DNA of 64,000 nucleotides from Bacteroidales bacterium (lineage in GTDB: Bacteria > Bacteroidota > Bacteroidia > Bacteroidales > F082): assembly GCA_028277395.1 (NCBI GenBank), contig JANQGJ010000034.1:1-64000 (forward strand), in the 5' to 3' direction. The notes under the pieces were generated by a model. It was not told the origin of the DNA. It did not search any database and saw nothing but the letters and a program-made list of their open reading frames with translations. Made by a program: the position numbers and the translations under genes. Shown in pieces: positions 1 to 9,056 of this stretch. Numbering within the stretch: the stretch's first letter is position 1; each line of letters begins with the position of its first letter.

Positions 1-1017
1 GAGTTAACAAAGTGGCAGTGGAATTTTGGTGATCCTGGCGACCCTATGGCAGGATCAGTGAGTAAGGATACATCATACGTTTACCCGACATATGGAGAAT
101 ACCCTGTAATTTTGGTTGTAGAGAATATACACATGTGCCTGGACAGTGTAGTTGATACTGCATATGTTTACCAGTTGCCGACAGCAGACTTTAGTTATGA
201 TAACCGTTGTGTTGGTTATTATACAAATTTTACTGATGAGTCATATAGTGATGTTAGTGATATAAGTTCATGGTACTGGCATTTTGACGATCCGTTTGTT
301 GTTGACAGTATCTCCACGATCCGGGATGCTGTACATATTTATTCAGATACCGGCACATATTTTCCAACGCTTGTAGTAACGGATATGAACATGTGTAAGG
401 ATACTATTACGAAAACGCTTGATATTTGGCCTCGTCCGACATCAATGTTCCAGGTAATAGACACTAACCGCCAGGGGCAGGTTTACCTTTATAACATGAG
501 CAGTGACCCTGAAGAAGTGATGGATTCGTTGTATTACGAGTGGGACTTTGATTACAGTCCCCCTGGTTTTATAACGAGTGAAGATATGAACCCTATTCAC
601 CAGTACGAGTATGATGGCAGTTATACCATTATGTTGGTAAGTACGAATAGTTATAATTGTCCTGATACGACCTACCAGCAGTATGATTTATTGTTTACTA
701 ACTTGTTTGTACCGAATGCATTTTTACCCAATGGCAGCACAATTGAGTTACGCACATTCAAGCCTGTAGGGATCAACTTACGGAGTTACCGGTTGGAGGT
801 TTACAGTGCCTGGGGTAACCTTGTATTTGAGAGTACAAGGCTGGAGGATGGAGTCCCATCAGATGGCTGGGATGGCACATACGAGGGCAAGGAGTTACCA
901 ACGGGCTCATATATCTGGCGAATAACAGCAGTATTTGAGGATGGAGAACACTGGAAGGGAACAGATAATGGTGATGGTAATACAGGTACCAGTGGAACAA
1001 TAACTTTGATAAGATAG
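1..1017 (+). CDS. PKD-repeat surface protein with type-B T9SS C-terminal sorting domain (5' partial)
   Basis: The reading frame is open from base 1, so the gene starts upstream of the window; the ATG at 46 is internal. Repeated PKD-like modules are visible (W-x-F/W-x-F-D-D/G-D-P cores followed by H-x-Y or Y-x-x-x-G-x-Y strands). The last ~100 residues are the gliding-motility-associated (type B) C-terminal domain: FVPNAFLPNG, YSAWGNLVFES, GWDGTYEGK and a terminal GTITLIR. Proteins of this type are exported by the type IX secretion system and displayed on the cell surface; the PKD repeats suggest adhesion. The next gene, 13 bp downstream, is a PorP/SprF-family protein, the usual partner for type-B cargo. 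The binding target is unknown. Confidence 0.9.
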   Translation, partial: ELTKWQWNFGDPGDPMAGSVSKDTSYVYPTYGEYPVILVVENIHMCLDSVVDTAYVYQLPTADFSYDNRCVGYYTNFTDESYSDVSDISSWYWHFDDPFVVDSISTIRDAVHIYSDTGTYFPTLVVTDMNMCKDTITKTLDIWPRPTSMFQVIDTNRQGQVYLYNMSSDPEEVMDSLYYEWDFDYSPPGFITSEDMNPIHQYEYDGSYTIMLVSTNSYNCPDTTYQQYDLLFTNLFVPNAFLPNGSTIELRTFKPVGINLRSYRLEVYSAWGNLVFESTRLEDGVPSDGWDGTYEGKELPTGSYIWRITAVFEDGEHWKGTDNGDGNTGTSGTITLIR

Positions 1018-1030
1018 GAGACAAGGAGTT

Positions 1031-2164
1031 ATGACAGGAAAATTAAAAGAAGAAAAAGAATCAGGAAAAATATCAAAATCAAGATTTATGCAAAAAGCAT
1101 CGATAGTATCAGTGGTATTGTTGTTGATGTTACCACAATTAATGTTACATTCCCAGGATTTGGATTATTCTCAGCATTATAATAACCCTACTTACTATAA
1201 TCCGGCCAATGTAGGATTGACTATGGGATTAAAGGCACGATTGAATTATCGTCGTCAGTGGACAGGTTTATCAGGAGATTATCATTCATATAGTTTCAGT
1301 GCAGATGTAGCCGAGCGTAGTTTACCGGGAGCGGGAGGTATTGGAATAATAGCTAACCAGAGTAAGGCAGGTATGGGAGTCTTAAAGACTAACACATTTG
1401 GTGTTATGCCATCAGTTCGTATTCCCATAAGTAAGAATACGATCTTCCAGATGGGAGCACTTGCCTCAGTAGTTACGCAGCAGTTGAACTGGGATAACCT
1501 TGTATTTTCGGACCAGTTGGATCCTCGTTGGGGAAATATTTACGAGACATCTTTTAGTGGAGCTGCCCGTGATAAGGTAGTTTTCCCTGATTTTGCATTT
1601 GGAGGTATCTTCCAGTTCAAGGGGAGTGATGATCTTGAGGGAAGTTTGGGAGCAGCTGTTCATCATATAACAACACCAAACCAGAGTTTTTTCGAGGTTG
1701 ATGCCAAGTTACCGAGGAAGTATGTTTACAATTTGGATTTTATCATAACCATCCGAGAGGACCAGGGATATTATTCGAAGCGCCAGGGATTTAAGTTGAA
1801 TCCTGGGGTAATGGTACAGCACCAGTCGAGTATGATGTTGTATACATTGGGGATGAATATTTACATGTCTCATGTTTATTTGGGATTATGGTACAGGAAC
1901 CAGACTTTGGAGTATGATGAGTTTAGTACATTTACAGCTATGGGTGGTATTAACATACCTATAAACGAGGAGTCCCGTATGAAGGTTATGTATTCCTACG
2001 AGATGAATATCAATGCGATGCACAACTTCACCGGACCTTCACATGAGATCAGTTTGATATTTGAGTTTGATGATATTGGATTGATCAACAAGAGTTCGGG
2101 TGGAGGTTTTATGGCACCAACCCGCAAACGTTCAAACAGCCCAATCGAATGCTCTCCGTTTTAG
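1031..2164 (+). CDS. PorP/SprF family type IX secretion system outer-membrane protein
   Basis: 377 residues. A charged N-terminal stretch (~20 aa) precedes a hydrophobic segment (VVLLLMLPQLMLHSQ) that looks like a signal peptide. The mature start QDLDYSQHYNNPTYYNPA is the hallmark of the PorP/SprF family, as are the NYRRQW motif and the alternating beta-strand pattern to the C-terminus. Family members sit in the outer membrane and, for SprF, anchor or secrete type-B CTD cargo through T9SS. It lies 13 bp after a type-B CTD protein, so the two probably form a cargo-anchor operon. The Met at residue 21 could be the true start, which would give a more ordinary signal peptide. Confidence 0.9.
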   Translation: MTGKLKEEKESGKISKSRFMQKASIVSVVLLLMLPQLMLHSQDLDYSQHYNNPTYYNPANVGLTMGLKARLNYRRQWTGLSGDYHSYSFSADVAERSLPGAGGIGIIANQSKAGMGVLKTNTFGVMPSVRIPISKNTIFQMGALASVVTQQLNWDNLVFSDQLDPRWGNIYETSFSGAARDKVVFPDFAFGGIFQFKGSDDLEGSLGAAVHHITTPNQSFFEVDAKLPRKYVYNLDFIITIREDQGYYSKRQGFKLNPGVMVQHQSSMMLYTLGMNIYMSHVYLGLWYRNQTLEYDEFSTFTAMGGINIPINEESRMKVMYSYEMNINAMHNFTGPSHEISLIFEFDDIGLINKSSGGGFMAPTRKRSNSPIECSPF

Positions 2165-2279
2165 GGAGTTGTAGGCTGGTGAAAAGTGTCATAATAGGAG
2201 GGGGTTATAAATAAATACTCCAAAAATTACAACCCAGCAACTATGATATTGTCTTTAATTGCAAAAAGCAATTTAAAAA

Positions 2280-4631
2280 ATGCTAAGAAGACAATATTCA
2301 TATTTGATATTATTCCTGATTATTCTTACAGGGAACATAACGGCACAAAATCCGGTTCAAACAGTTAAAGGAATTATTGTTGATCAGGAAAGTGAGAACC
2401 CATTACCGGGAGCAACCATTTATATATTGGAAACATATCCGGTATTAGGTACTACCTCGGATATGGTTGGTGAATTTAGAATAGAAAATGTACCTGTAGG
2501 AAGAATTTCCATAAAAATAACTTATGTTGGATATGAGGAGCAATACATAAATGATCTGTTAGTTAGTTCAGGTAAAGAAGTAGTGCTAAAGATATCCTTA
2601 AAAGAAGCCTTTTCAACATTAAATGAGGTTGTGATAAAAGCAGATATACAAAAAGAAAAAGCACAGAACACCATGGCTACATTGTCTGCAAGAACAGTTT
2701 CAGTAGAAGAGGCCGCAAGATTTGCAGGAGGTATGGATGACCCTTCACGATTGGCAAGTACATTCGCAGGTGTAACACCAAGTACAGTTGATAATAACGA
2801 AATAGTAATACGGGGAAATGCTGCAAAAGGTATTTTGTGGAAACTTGAAGGTGTGGAAATTCCTGCTCCAAACCATCTGGCCGGGATGTTTTCCGGGGGT
2901 GGTGTCAATACAATGTTTAGTAGTAATATTTTGGCAAACTCAGATTTTTTTACAGGAGCATTTCCGGCAGAATATGGAAATGCAATATCAGGTGTGTTTG
3001 ATATGAGATTACGATCAGGTAACCATGATAAGAGAGAATATGTATTTCAAATTGGAACTCAGGGTGTTGGGCTGGAACTGGAAGGTCCTTTTACTAAGGG
3101 AAAAAGATCCTCATATTTATTGAGCTATCGCTATTCAACATTAGGATTGATACAAAATATAATGCCGCAGGTAACAGGAATGCCAACATATTCTGATCTA
3201 ACCTTAAAATTAGAGTTTCCAACAAAAAAGGCCGGAGTTTTCACACTTTGGAGTTTAGCAGGAATGGGTAACATTGCCAACAAACTGGATACTGATACAG
3301 CTTCGTGGGAAACAAATATGGAAAGTTATAAATATGATATCTCTTATGATTTACTGGCTGTGGGAATTAATAACCGGAAAATACTAAATAGTCGTTCATA
3401 TTTGTTTAACTCGATCTCATTTTCTGGGACAGATTATGATAACAATAATGTATACTTCAGAGATAAGAAATATGAAGTACCGGTTACAAACCAGAATGAG
3501 AAAAACTCAAAAATATCATTCACATCCCATATTAATTATAAATTTAGCAGCAGGCATACTAACAGAACCGGAATAACGATTAATAGTTACTTCTATAACA
3601 TGGATGTAGAAAATAATACTAATGTTGCAGAAAATGATACGGCTGATTTTTTTGTTAAAGATAAAGGGAATGCAACAAGTATAAATCTCTACAGTCAGTC
3701 AAAGTATTTTATAACAGAACGTGTAAATTTAAATATAGGTTTTCATATAGTTCATTTCAATACAAATAATGAAACTGTTGTTGAGTCCAGGGTTGGCATA
3801 AACTACAGGATAAATAAATCTCAATCCTTAAGCTTTGCTTATGGTAAGCATAGCAAAATGGAGCCATTACGTATTTATTTAATGAAAGTTCCCTTCGGAG
3901 ATCAGTATTTACCATTAAATTCAGACCTGAAGATTACCAAAGCTCATCACTTTGTATTAGGATATGACATTAACTTAGGTAAGAATACTCATTTCAGAGT
4001 TGAACCGTATTACCAGAAATTGCTTGATGTACCTGTTATCTCTGATAGCTCTTTTTCAATGATAAATTATACCAGCGAAACATTTTTTTCAAACAAATTA
4101 AACAATGATGGAACCGGGTTAAATTATGGTGTAGACCTGACTCTGGAACAATTTTTAAATAAAGGTTTCTATTACATGATTACTTCATCTTTGTATGAAT
4201 CAGTCTATAAGGGTGGAGATGGTATTGAAAGGAATACAAAATACAATCAAAACTATGTATTCAATGTACTCGTCGGTAAAGAATGGCAAACAAAGCGAAA
4301 TAACACATTTGGAATAAATGGTAAATTAACCGTTTTGGGTGGCAAGCGACAATCTCCGGTAGATTATGATAAGTCAGATAAGTACCAGTATGTTGTTTAT
4401 GATGAATCGCGTAGTTATGAGGTACAATTACCAACAAGTTATTATATTGATATATCAATAAATTATACAATAAACCGTCCAAAATTTTCTCAATCGATTA
4501 TACTACATGCCAAGAACCTGCTAATGCAGGAAGAATCACTGGGACATGCATACAATTACAAAACCCAATCAGTTGAACCTTATGGACTTTCAATTGTTTA
4601 TCCATATCTCAGCTATAAAATTCAGTTTTAG
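2280..4631 (+). CDS. TonB-dependent receptor with N-terminal carboxypeptidase-regulatory-like domain
   Basis: 783 residues. Signal peptide (YLILFLIILTGNITAQ) followed by a CarboxypepD_reg-like domain at ~27-115 (VKGIIVDQESENPLPGATIYI, then a G-x-x-S-D-x-x-G-x-F motif), a plug domain (~125-245, containing NEIVIRGNAAKGILW) and a C-terminal 22-strand-type barrel with many aromatic strand ends, finishing YKIQF. It belongs to the outer-membrane TonB-dependent transporter superfamily of Bacteroidota. There is no SusD partner beside it, so polysaccharide uptake is not indicated; the substrate cannot be named. It stands alone, 116 bp after the PorP gene and 135 bp before a peptidase. Confidence 0.9.
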   Translation: MLRRQYSYLILFLIILTGNITAQNPVQTVKGIIVDQESENPLPGATIYILETYPVLGTTSDMVGEFRIENVPVGRISIKITYVGYEEQYINDLLVSSGKEVVLKISLKEAFSTLNEVVIKADIQKEKAQNTMATLSARTVSVEEAARFAGGMDDPSRLASTFAGVTPSTVDNNEIVIRGNAAKGILWKLEGVEIPAPNHLAGMFSGGGVNTMFSSNILANSDFFTGAFPAEYGNAISGVFDMRLRSGNHDKREYVFQIGTQGVGLELEGPFTKGKRSSYLLSYRYSTLGLIQNIMPQVTGMPTYSDLTLKLEFPTKKAGVFTLWSLAGMGNIANKLDTDTASWETNMESYKYDISYDLLAVGINNRKILNSRSYLFNSISFSGTDYDNNNVYFRDKKYEVPVTNQNEKNSKISFTSHINYKFSSRHTNRTGITINSYFYNMDVENNTNVAENDTADFFVKDKGNATSINLYSQSKYFITERVNLNIGFHIVHFNTNNETVVESRVGINYRINKSQSLSFAYGKHSKMEPLRIYLMKVPFGDQYLPLNSDLKITKAHHFVLGYDINLGKNTHFRVEPYYQKLLDVPVISDSSFSMINYTSETFFSNKLNNDGTGLNYGVDLTLEQFLNKGFYYMITSSLYESVYKGGDGIERNTKYNQNYVFNVLVGKEWQTKRNNTFGINGKLTVLGGKRQSPVDYDKSDKYQYVVYDESRSYEVQLPTSYYIDISINYTINRPKFSQSIILHAKNLLMQEESLGHAYNYKTQSVEPYGLSIVYPYLSYKIQF

Positions 4632-4741
4632 TGAATAATCGTTTCGAACATCTCGTGGTTATTCGATCTTTGAATTCTTCTTGTAATTAACGTAGATTAC
4701 ATGAAATTAAAATAGGACTGGCCTGGGCCATAAGAAATATT

Positions 4742-4749
4742 TATCTTTG
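4742..4749 (+). promoter_or_regulatory. Bacteroidota -7 promoter element for the S9 peptidase gene
   Basis: TATCTTTG matches the TAnnTTTG consensus of the Bacteroidota primary sigma factor and lies 17 bp before the ATG at 4767. No good -33 TTTG is seen at the proper distance, so support is partial; the leader would be very short. Confidence 0.4.
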
Positions 4750-4766
4750 GCACAAATTGATTAAAT

Positions 4767-6977
4767 ATGAAAAAAACTATAATAACATTAATTATTTCGC
4801 TAATAATAATTAGCTTAGGTGCTCAGAGCCAGGATACTTTACAAGATATTACATTAAAAGAGATATGGTCTGAATACAAGTTTTACCCCAGATCAGTCAG
4901 GGGGATAAAGTCATTAAGAAATGGCAAAGAATACACAATGATAAAAAAAGGATCTATCATCGTATATGATTATAAAAATGGAGATTCTATCACAACTCTG
5001 GTAAATAAGATTGATCTTATAACGGAAGATAAGAAAGATACTATAAAGAAGATTACATCTTTTAGTATGAATAAATCAGAAAATATGTTCCTGTTTCCAA
5101 CAAAAACGGAAATGGTTTACAGACGTTCTTCTAAATCAGACTTCTATGTATGGGATTCAAAAGCAAAGAATCTAAAACAGTTGTCTACAGGAGGGAAACA
5201 ATCGTTAGCTGAGTTTTCACCTGACGGAAGCAAAATAGCCTTTGTGAGAGATAACAACATTTTTGTTGTTGAAATTGAAACATGGCAAGAAAGGCGTATA
5301 ACTAATGATGGTAAAATCAATAGTATAATAAATGGGACATGTGACTGGGTATACGAAGAAGAATTTGGCTTCACAAAGGGATTTCAGTGGTCACCTGATG
5401 GCAGGAAAATAGCATTTTATCGATTCGATGAAAGTAAGGTAAGGGAATATACTCTTGAGTTTTATGGGGAATTGTATCCAAAATTGAAAACCTACAAATA
5501 TCCAAAAGCCGGAGAAGATAATTCTATTGTTGAGATTTATGTTTACAATATTGATAATGGTTACACAACAAAAATGGATATAGGTGCAGAAACAGATCAA
5601 TATATACCAAGAATAAAATGGACGAAAGATCCTGAAGTTCTAGCTATTCAGCGGCTAAACAGATTGCAAAACCATCTGGATATACTACTAGCGGATGCGA
5701 ATACAGGAGATAGTCATATAATGTATTCTGAAGACAATGAATATTACATTGACATAACTGATGATCTGACTTTTTTAGCTGACAATGAGCATTTTATTAT
5801 CACCTCTGAAAAAGATGGGTATAATCATATTTATCTTTATAATGTTGATGGAAATCTTACAAAACAGCTCACAAAAGGAAACTGGGATGTAACTACTGTT
5901 TATGGGTGGGATGAACGAACAAAGACGGTTTATTACCAGTCGGCTGAATCATCTCCTATGAACAGGGACATATACAAAGTAAACATTAAAGGAAAAAAGA
6001 CCCTGATATCTCAGTCAGAAGGAACAAACAGGGCTTCATTCAGTGATAATTACAGATATTATATTAATAATTATTCGAACATAACTACACCACCGGTTTA
6101 TTCAGTAAACAATGCAAATGGTAAAACTGAGAGAATACTTGAAGACAATAAGGCATTGAGAAACATGCTTAAAAAATACAATATTTCAACACCTGAGTTC
6201 TTTACGATTTCTAGTCCTGAAATCATGCTGCCTGACAGTACAGAGGTAGAATTAAATGCCTTTAAGATACTACCGTATAATTTTGATCCTGACAGGAAAT
6301 ATCCTGTTTTGTTATCAATATATGGAGGACCTGGTTCTCAGGAAGTAACAAATTCATGGGGAGGTTTCAATTATATGTGGTATCAGATGTTGGCTGAAAA
6401 TGGGATAATAATCGTTTCAGTTGATAACAGGGGCACTGGTGCACGAGGTGAGTCGTTCAAAAAGATGACATATCTCGAGTTGGGTAAATATGAGACTTTA
6501 GATTATATTGAAACAGCAAAATACTTAATGGAATTACCATATGTAAATAAAGAACGGATTGGAATTTTTGGATGGAGTTATGGAGGTTTTATGTCAAGTA
6601 ATGCACTATTTCAGGGTGCTGACTATTTTAGTGCGGCCATTGCTGTTGCTCCGGTAACCAACTGGAGATATTACGACAACATCTATACTGAGAGATTTAT
6701 GAGGACTCCGCAGGAGAATCCGGAGGGTTATGATAACAACTCTCCGATTAATCATGTATCAAAGCTAAAAGGAAAATACTTACTTATTCATGGAGATGCT
6801 GATGACAATGTTCATCCACAAAATTCAATGGATTTATTTTCAGCATTGGTAAAGGAGAATAAAGAATTTGATTTCATGTTATACCCAAATAAAAATCATG
6901 GAATTTATGGTGGAAATACACGCTATCATTTATTCAATAAAATGACAAATTTCCTTTATAGCAATTTAAAGAATTAA
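4767..6977 (+). CDS. S9B-family dipeptidyl peptidase IV-type serine peptidase
   Basis: 736 residues, the usual DPP-IV length. A signal peptide (LIISLIIISLGAQSQ) is followed by an eight-bladed propeller domain (~25-485) with the DWVYEEEFG double-glutamate motif (about 193-201), which binds the substrate N-terminus, and a C-terminal alpha/beta hydrolase. The catalytic triad is visible: Ser604 in GWSYGG, Asp679 in HGDADDNVH and His711 in KNHGIYGG. Members cleave X-Pro or X-Ala dipeptides from peptide N-termini in the periplasm or at the surface. It is monocistronic by spacing and has no obvious link to its neighbours. Confidence 0.93.
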   Translation: MKKTIITLIISLIIISLGAQSQDTLQDITLKEIWSEYKFYPRSVRGIKSLRNGKEYTMIKKGSIIVYDYKNGDSITTLVNKIDLITEDKKDTIKKITSFSMNKSENMFLFPTKTEMVYRRSSKSDFYVWDSKAKNLKQLSTGGKQSLAEFSPDGSKIAFVRDNNIFVVEIETWQERRITNDGKINSIINGTCDWVYEEEFGFTKGFQWSPDGRKIAFYRFDESKVREYTLEFYGELYPKLKTYKYPKAGEDNSIVEIYVYNIDNGYTTKMDIGAETDQYIPRIKWTKDPEVLAIQRLNRLQNHLDILLADANTGDSHIMYSEDNEYYIDITDDLTFLADNEHFIITSEKDGYNHIYLYNVDGNLTKQLTKGNWDVTTVYGWDERTKTVYYQSAESSPMNRDIYKVNIKGKKTLISQSEGTNRASFSDNYRYYINNYSNITTPPVYSVNNANGKTERILEDNKALRNMLKKYNISTPEFFTISSPEIMLPDSTEVELNAFKILPYNFDPDRKYPVLLSIYGGPGSQEVTNSWGGFNYMWYQMLAENGIIIVSVDNRGTGARGESFKKMTYLELGKYETLDYIETAKYLMELPYVNKERIGIFGWSYGGFMSSNALFQGADYFSAAIAVAPVTNWRYYDNIYTERFMRTPQENPEGYDNNSPINHVSKLKGKYLLIHGDADDNVHPQNSMDLFSALVKENKEFDFMLYPNKNHGIYGGNTRYHLFNKMTNFLYSNLKN

Positions 6978-7107
6978 TATAACGGGTTACTTTTATAATT
7001 AAAATTCAATAGAGAAGTATTATTTAAGATTGAACACATTATTTTAACTGTTCAAAGTCAAGATATTTTTTTGTTGAAACTTAATCAGGTATTTTTAAGT
7101 GATTTTG

Positions 7108-7137
7108 CTTGTTTTTATAAAAAACTTATTATTTTTG
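7108..7137 (+). promoter_or_regulatory. Promoter of rpsU
   Basis: CTTG at 7108-7111, 18 bp spacer, then TATTTTTG at 7130-7137 matches the Bacteroidota TTTG/TAnnTTTG promoter. Transcription would begin about 40 bp before the rpsU ATG at 7185. Confidence 0.55.
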
Positions 7138-7184
7138 CAGCCCCTTAAACAAATTATTAATTTAACAAAGAAAGTAGGTATAAT

Positions 7185-7379
7185 ATGATCATCATTCCAG
7201 TAAAAGAAGGTGAGAATATCGACAGGGCTCTGAAGAGATTCAAGCGTAAATTTGAGAAAACAGGTGCAATGAGAGAATTGCGCGCTCGTCAAAAATTTGA
7301 TAAGCCATCAGTGGTTAAAAGAGAGCAAAAACTCAAAGCTATATACGTTCAGAAGCTACGTCAGGCCGAGATGGGTTAG
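7185..7379 (+). CDS. rpsU: 30S ribosomal protein bS21
   Basis: 64 residues, full length for the family. Starts MIIIPVKEGENIDRALKRFKRK and is rich in Lys and Arg; the core RALKRFKRKFEKTG and RARQKF segments are typical of Bacteroidota bS21. In these bacteria bS21 helps hold the 16S rRNA anti-Shine-Dalgarno tail, which fits the general lack of Shine-Dalgarno sequences in this window. It has its own promoter and a downstream hairpin terminator, so it is transcribed alone. Confidence 0.96.
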   Translation: MIIIPVKEGENIDRALKRFKRKFEKTGAMRELRARQKFDKPSVVKREQKLKAIYVQKLRQAEMG

Positions 7380-7404
7380 TATCTGACTCATAAAGGGAAT
7401 TCTT

Positions 7405-7466
7405 AAGAAGAAATTTTGATTTCAGGGTATTTTTTTGTACTTTTGAATCAGAGTTTCTTCTTTTTT
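7405..7466 (+). terminator. Rho-independent terminator after rpsU
   Basis: A 17-bp stem pairs 7405-7421 (AAGAAGAAATTTTGATT) with 7446-7462 (AATCAGAGTTTCTTCTT, two G-U pairs), with a 24-base loop and a T-run after it. The promoter of the next gene lies inside this hairpin. Confidence 0.65.
7415..7445 (+). promoter_or_regulatory. Promoter of the xer-raiA operon
   Basis: TTTG at 7415-7418, exactly 19 bp, then TACTTTTG at 7438-7445: a full match to the Bacteroidota primary promoter. The leader to the xer ATG at 7593 would be about 140 nt. Confidence 0.6.
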
Positions 7467-7592
7467 GTTTAAGGTAAGCATGTTGCTAAGGGAAACAAAT
7501 AAGTCGGGTTCATCTCAAATGCCATTAAAACCATTTTAATGTAACATGCAACATAAACAGATTAGATTTTTACAAGTTCTCATAAGTAGCGT

Positions 7593-8489
7593 ATGACAGT
7601 AGATAGTTTCATATCTTACATAAATAATGAAAAAAGATATTCATCAAATACTATCTGTGCATATGAAAAGGATCTAAGTCTGTTTGTCGATTTCCTAAGA
7701 ACCGAATTTAACATCAGTAATCCTGTTAATGCTGAACAGGAACATATCAGAAGCTGGATTGTTAATATGATCGACAGTAACTTTTCCGCAACTACTGTAA
7801 ATCGTAAGATAAGTACTCTCAAATCATATTATAAGTTTTTGGCAAAAAGAGGTTTGATTCATGAAAATCCAACTATTCAGATTGCTTCAGTAAAAACTCC
7901 TTCCAGATTACCGGTTTATTTCAAGCAGGAACAATTGACAGAATACCTGGACCAGGATAATCTTGATAATGAATTTACTTTGTTTAGGGATAGATTGGTT
8001 ATAGAATTATTATATGCAACAGGTATTAGAAGGTCTGAATTAATAAACCTCACAATAAGTTCAATTGATTTTGAGGACAGAGTTATTAAAGTTATTGGAA
8101 AACGAAATAAGCAGCGAATAATACCGTTATCAGATAAGGTAGTAGAAAGCATAAAAGAATATTTGAAAGTAAAGGAAAAATATATTGTAGGTGATAACGA
8201 ATATCTTGTAGTAACAGTAAAAGGAAAAAAAGCATACCCTAAATTGATTTATCGTATAATAAATAATAATCTGTCTAAATTAACAGGTTCTAAAAAGAGC
8301 CCGCACATATTACGACATTCATTTGCCACACATATGTTAAACAACGGAGCAGATTTAAACGTTATAAAGGATATACTTGGACATGCTAATTTAACGGCAA
8401 CCCAAATTTATACACATAATTCAATTGAAAAGCTAAAAAAAGTTTATCGTGAAGCCCATCCAAGGGCAAAATTTAATAAAGGAGGTTAA
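7593..8489 (+). CDS. xerC: Tyrosine recombinase, XerC/XerD type
   Basis: 298 residues, the normal Xer length. The N-terminal SAM-like core-binding domain (~1-85, with NTICAYEKDL and ATTVNRKISTLKSYYKFL) is followed by the catalytic domain with Arg in TGIRRSEL, HILRHSFATHML, and GHANLTATQIYTH carrying the nucleophilic Tyr. Xer recombinases resolve chromosome dimers at dif. The fixed neighbourhood (rpsU before, hibernation factor after) favours the housekeeping enzyme over an integrase of a mobile element. XerC versus XerD cannot be settled from one paralogue. Its stop codon overlaps the ribosome-binding site of the next gene. Confidence 0.9.
   Translation: MTVDSFISYINNEKRYSSNTICAYEKDLSLFVDFLRTEFNISNPVNAEQEHIRSWIVNMIDSNFSATTVNRKISTLKSYYKFLAKRGLIHENPTIQIASVKTPSRLPVYFKQEQLTEYLDQDNLDNEFTLFRDRLVIELLYATGIRRSELINLTISSIDFEDRVIKVIGKRNKQRIIPLSDKVVESIKEYLKVKEKYIVGDNEYLVVTVKGKKAYPKLIYRIINNNLSKLTGSKKSPHILRHSFATHMLNNGADLNVIKDILGHANLTATQIYTHNSIEKLKKVYREAHPRAKFNKGG
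8478..8485 (+). promoter_or_regulatory. Shine-Dalgarno sequence of raiA
   Basis: AAAGGAGG sits 5 bases before the ATG at 8491 and inside the last codons of xer. Such a strong match is uncommon in Bacteroidota. It decides the start of the next gene over the GTG at 8449, and couples its translation to xer. Confidence 0.55.
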
Positions 8490-8490
8490 A

Positions 8491-8787
8491 ATGAAAGTAA
8501 GCATTAATTCAGTACATTTTAAAGCTGACAGTAAATTGGAACAATTTATTGAAAAGAAAGTTGGAAAACTTTCAGGATTATTTGAAGGAGTAATTAGTTC
8601 TGAAATTACGCTTAAGCTTGACAGAGCAGAGACGAAAGACAACAAAATTGCCGAGATCAGATTGCAAATACCTGGTTCTGACCTATATGCCAAGAAGCAA
8701 AGCAATACATTTGAAGAGGCTACAGACACTGCTGTAAGTGCGTTAAAAAAGCAGTTGGAGAAGCACAAAGGGAAATTTAAAAAATAA
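8491..8787 (+). CDS. raiA: Ribosome hibernation-promoting factor, short HPF/YfiA family
   Basis: 98 residues from the ATG at 8491; an in-frame GTG at 8449 would add 14 residues unlike the family. The protein has the beta-alpha-beta-beta-beta-alpha S30AE fold pattern: MKVSINSVHFKADSKL, then FIEKKVGKL, and strands ending in a C-terminal helix rich in Lys. HPF binds the 30S decoding centre in stationary phase and promotes inactive ribosome dimers. It lacks the long C-terminal extension, so it is the short form. Co-transcribed with xer, with a terminator downstream. Confidence 0.92.
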   Translation: MKVSINSVHFKADSKLEQFIEKKVGKLSGLFEGVISSEITLKLDRAETKDNKIAEIRLQIPGSDLYAKKQSNTFEEATDTAVSALKKQLEKHKGKFKK

Positions 8788-8808
8788 TTAAGTTTTTTTT
8801 GAAAATTC

Positions 8809-8840
8809 TTTGGTTATTAAATCTAAAGTATATATTTTTG
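8809..8840 (+). promoter_or_regulatory. Promoter of the tRNA-tuf transcription unit
   Basis: TTTG at 8809-8812, 20-bp spacer, then TATTTTTG at 8833-8840. It points to the four tRNAs and tuf. Its last base is the first base of the raiA terminator stem. Confidence 0.6.
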
Positions 8841-8874
8841 CAGACCTTTTTAAAACAGGGGTCTGCTTTTTTTT
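8840..8874 (+). terminator. Rho-independent terminator after raiA
   Basis: A 7-bp stem GCAGACC (8840-8846) / GGTCTGC (8860-8866) followed directly by eight T's (8867-8874). Confidence 0.75.
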
Positions 8875-8957
8875 GCAGACAGGCGTTCTGAAAGTGTTGT
8901 TTTAGCAAGTTTATCAAGGGTTTTGGTACCATGATGAGTATACTTGTAAAGCATATT

Positions 8958-9031
8958 GCCAGCATAGCTCAGTTGGTCAGAGCAGCTGATTTGTAATCAG
9001 CAGGCCGTGGGTTCGAATCCCTCTGCTGGCT
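8958..9031 (+). tRNA. tRNA-Thr (TGT)
   Basis: Cloverleaf with acceptor GCCAGCA/TGCTGGC, D arm GCTC..GAGC, anticodon stem GCTGA/TCAGC, loop TTTGTAA with anticodon TGT at 8992-8994, and T loop TTCGAAT. CCA is not encoded. First of four tRNAs before tuf. Confidence 0.95.
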
Positions 9032-9056
9032 CAGTTCATTAAAATATTGATTACCC

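Noticed and set aside
4631-4670. GAATAA/TTATTC inverted repeat after the TonB receptor as a terminator
   Set aside because: Only about 6 bp of stem with no T-run.
7593-8489. Xer-type recombinase as the integrase of a mobile element
   Set aside because: The rpsU-xer-raiA-tRNA-tuf order is a housekeeping arrangement and no attachment-site repeats were seen around it or at the nearby tRNAs.
8449-8490. GTG start extending the hibernation factor by 14 residues
   Set aside because: It lies in xer, the added residues do not resemble the family, and AAAGGAGG is placed correctly for the ATG at 8491.
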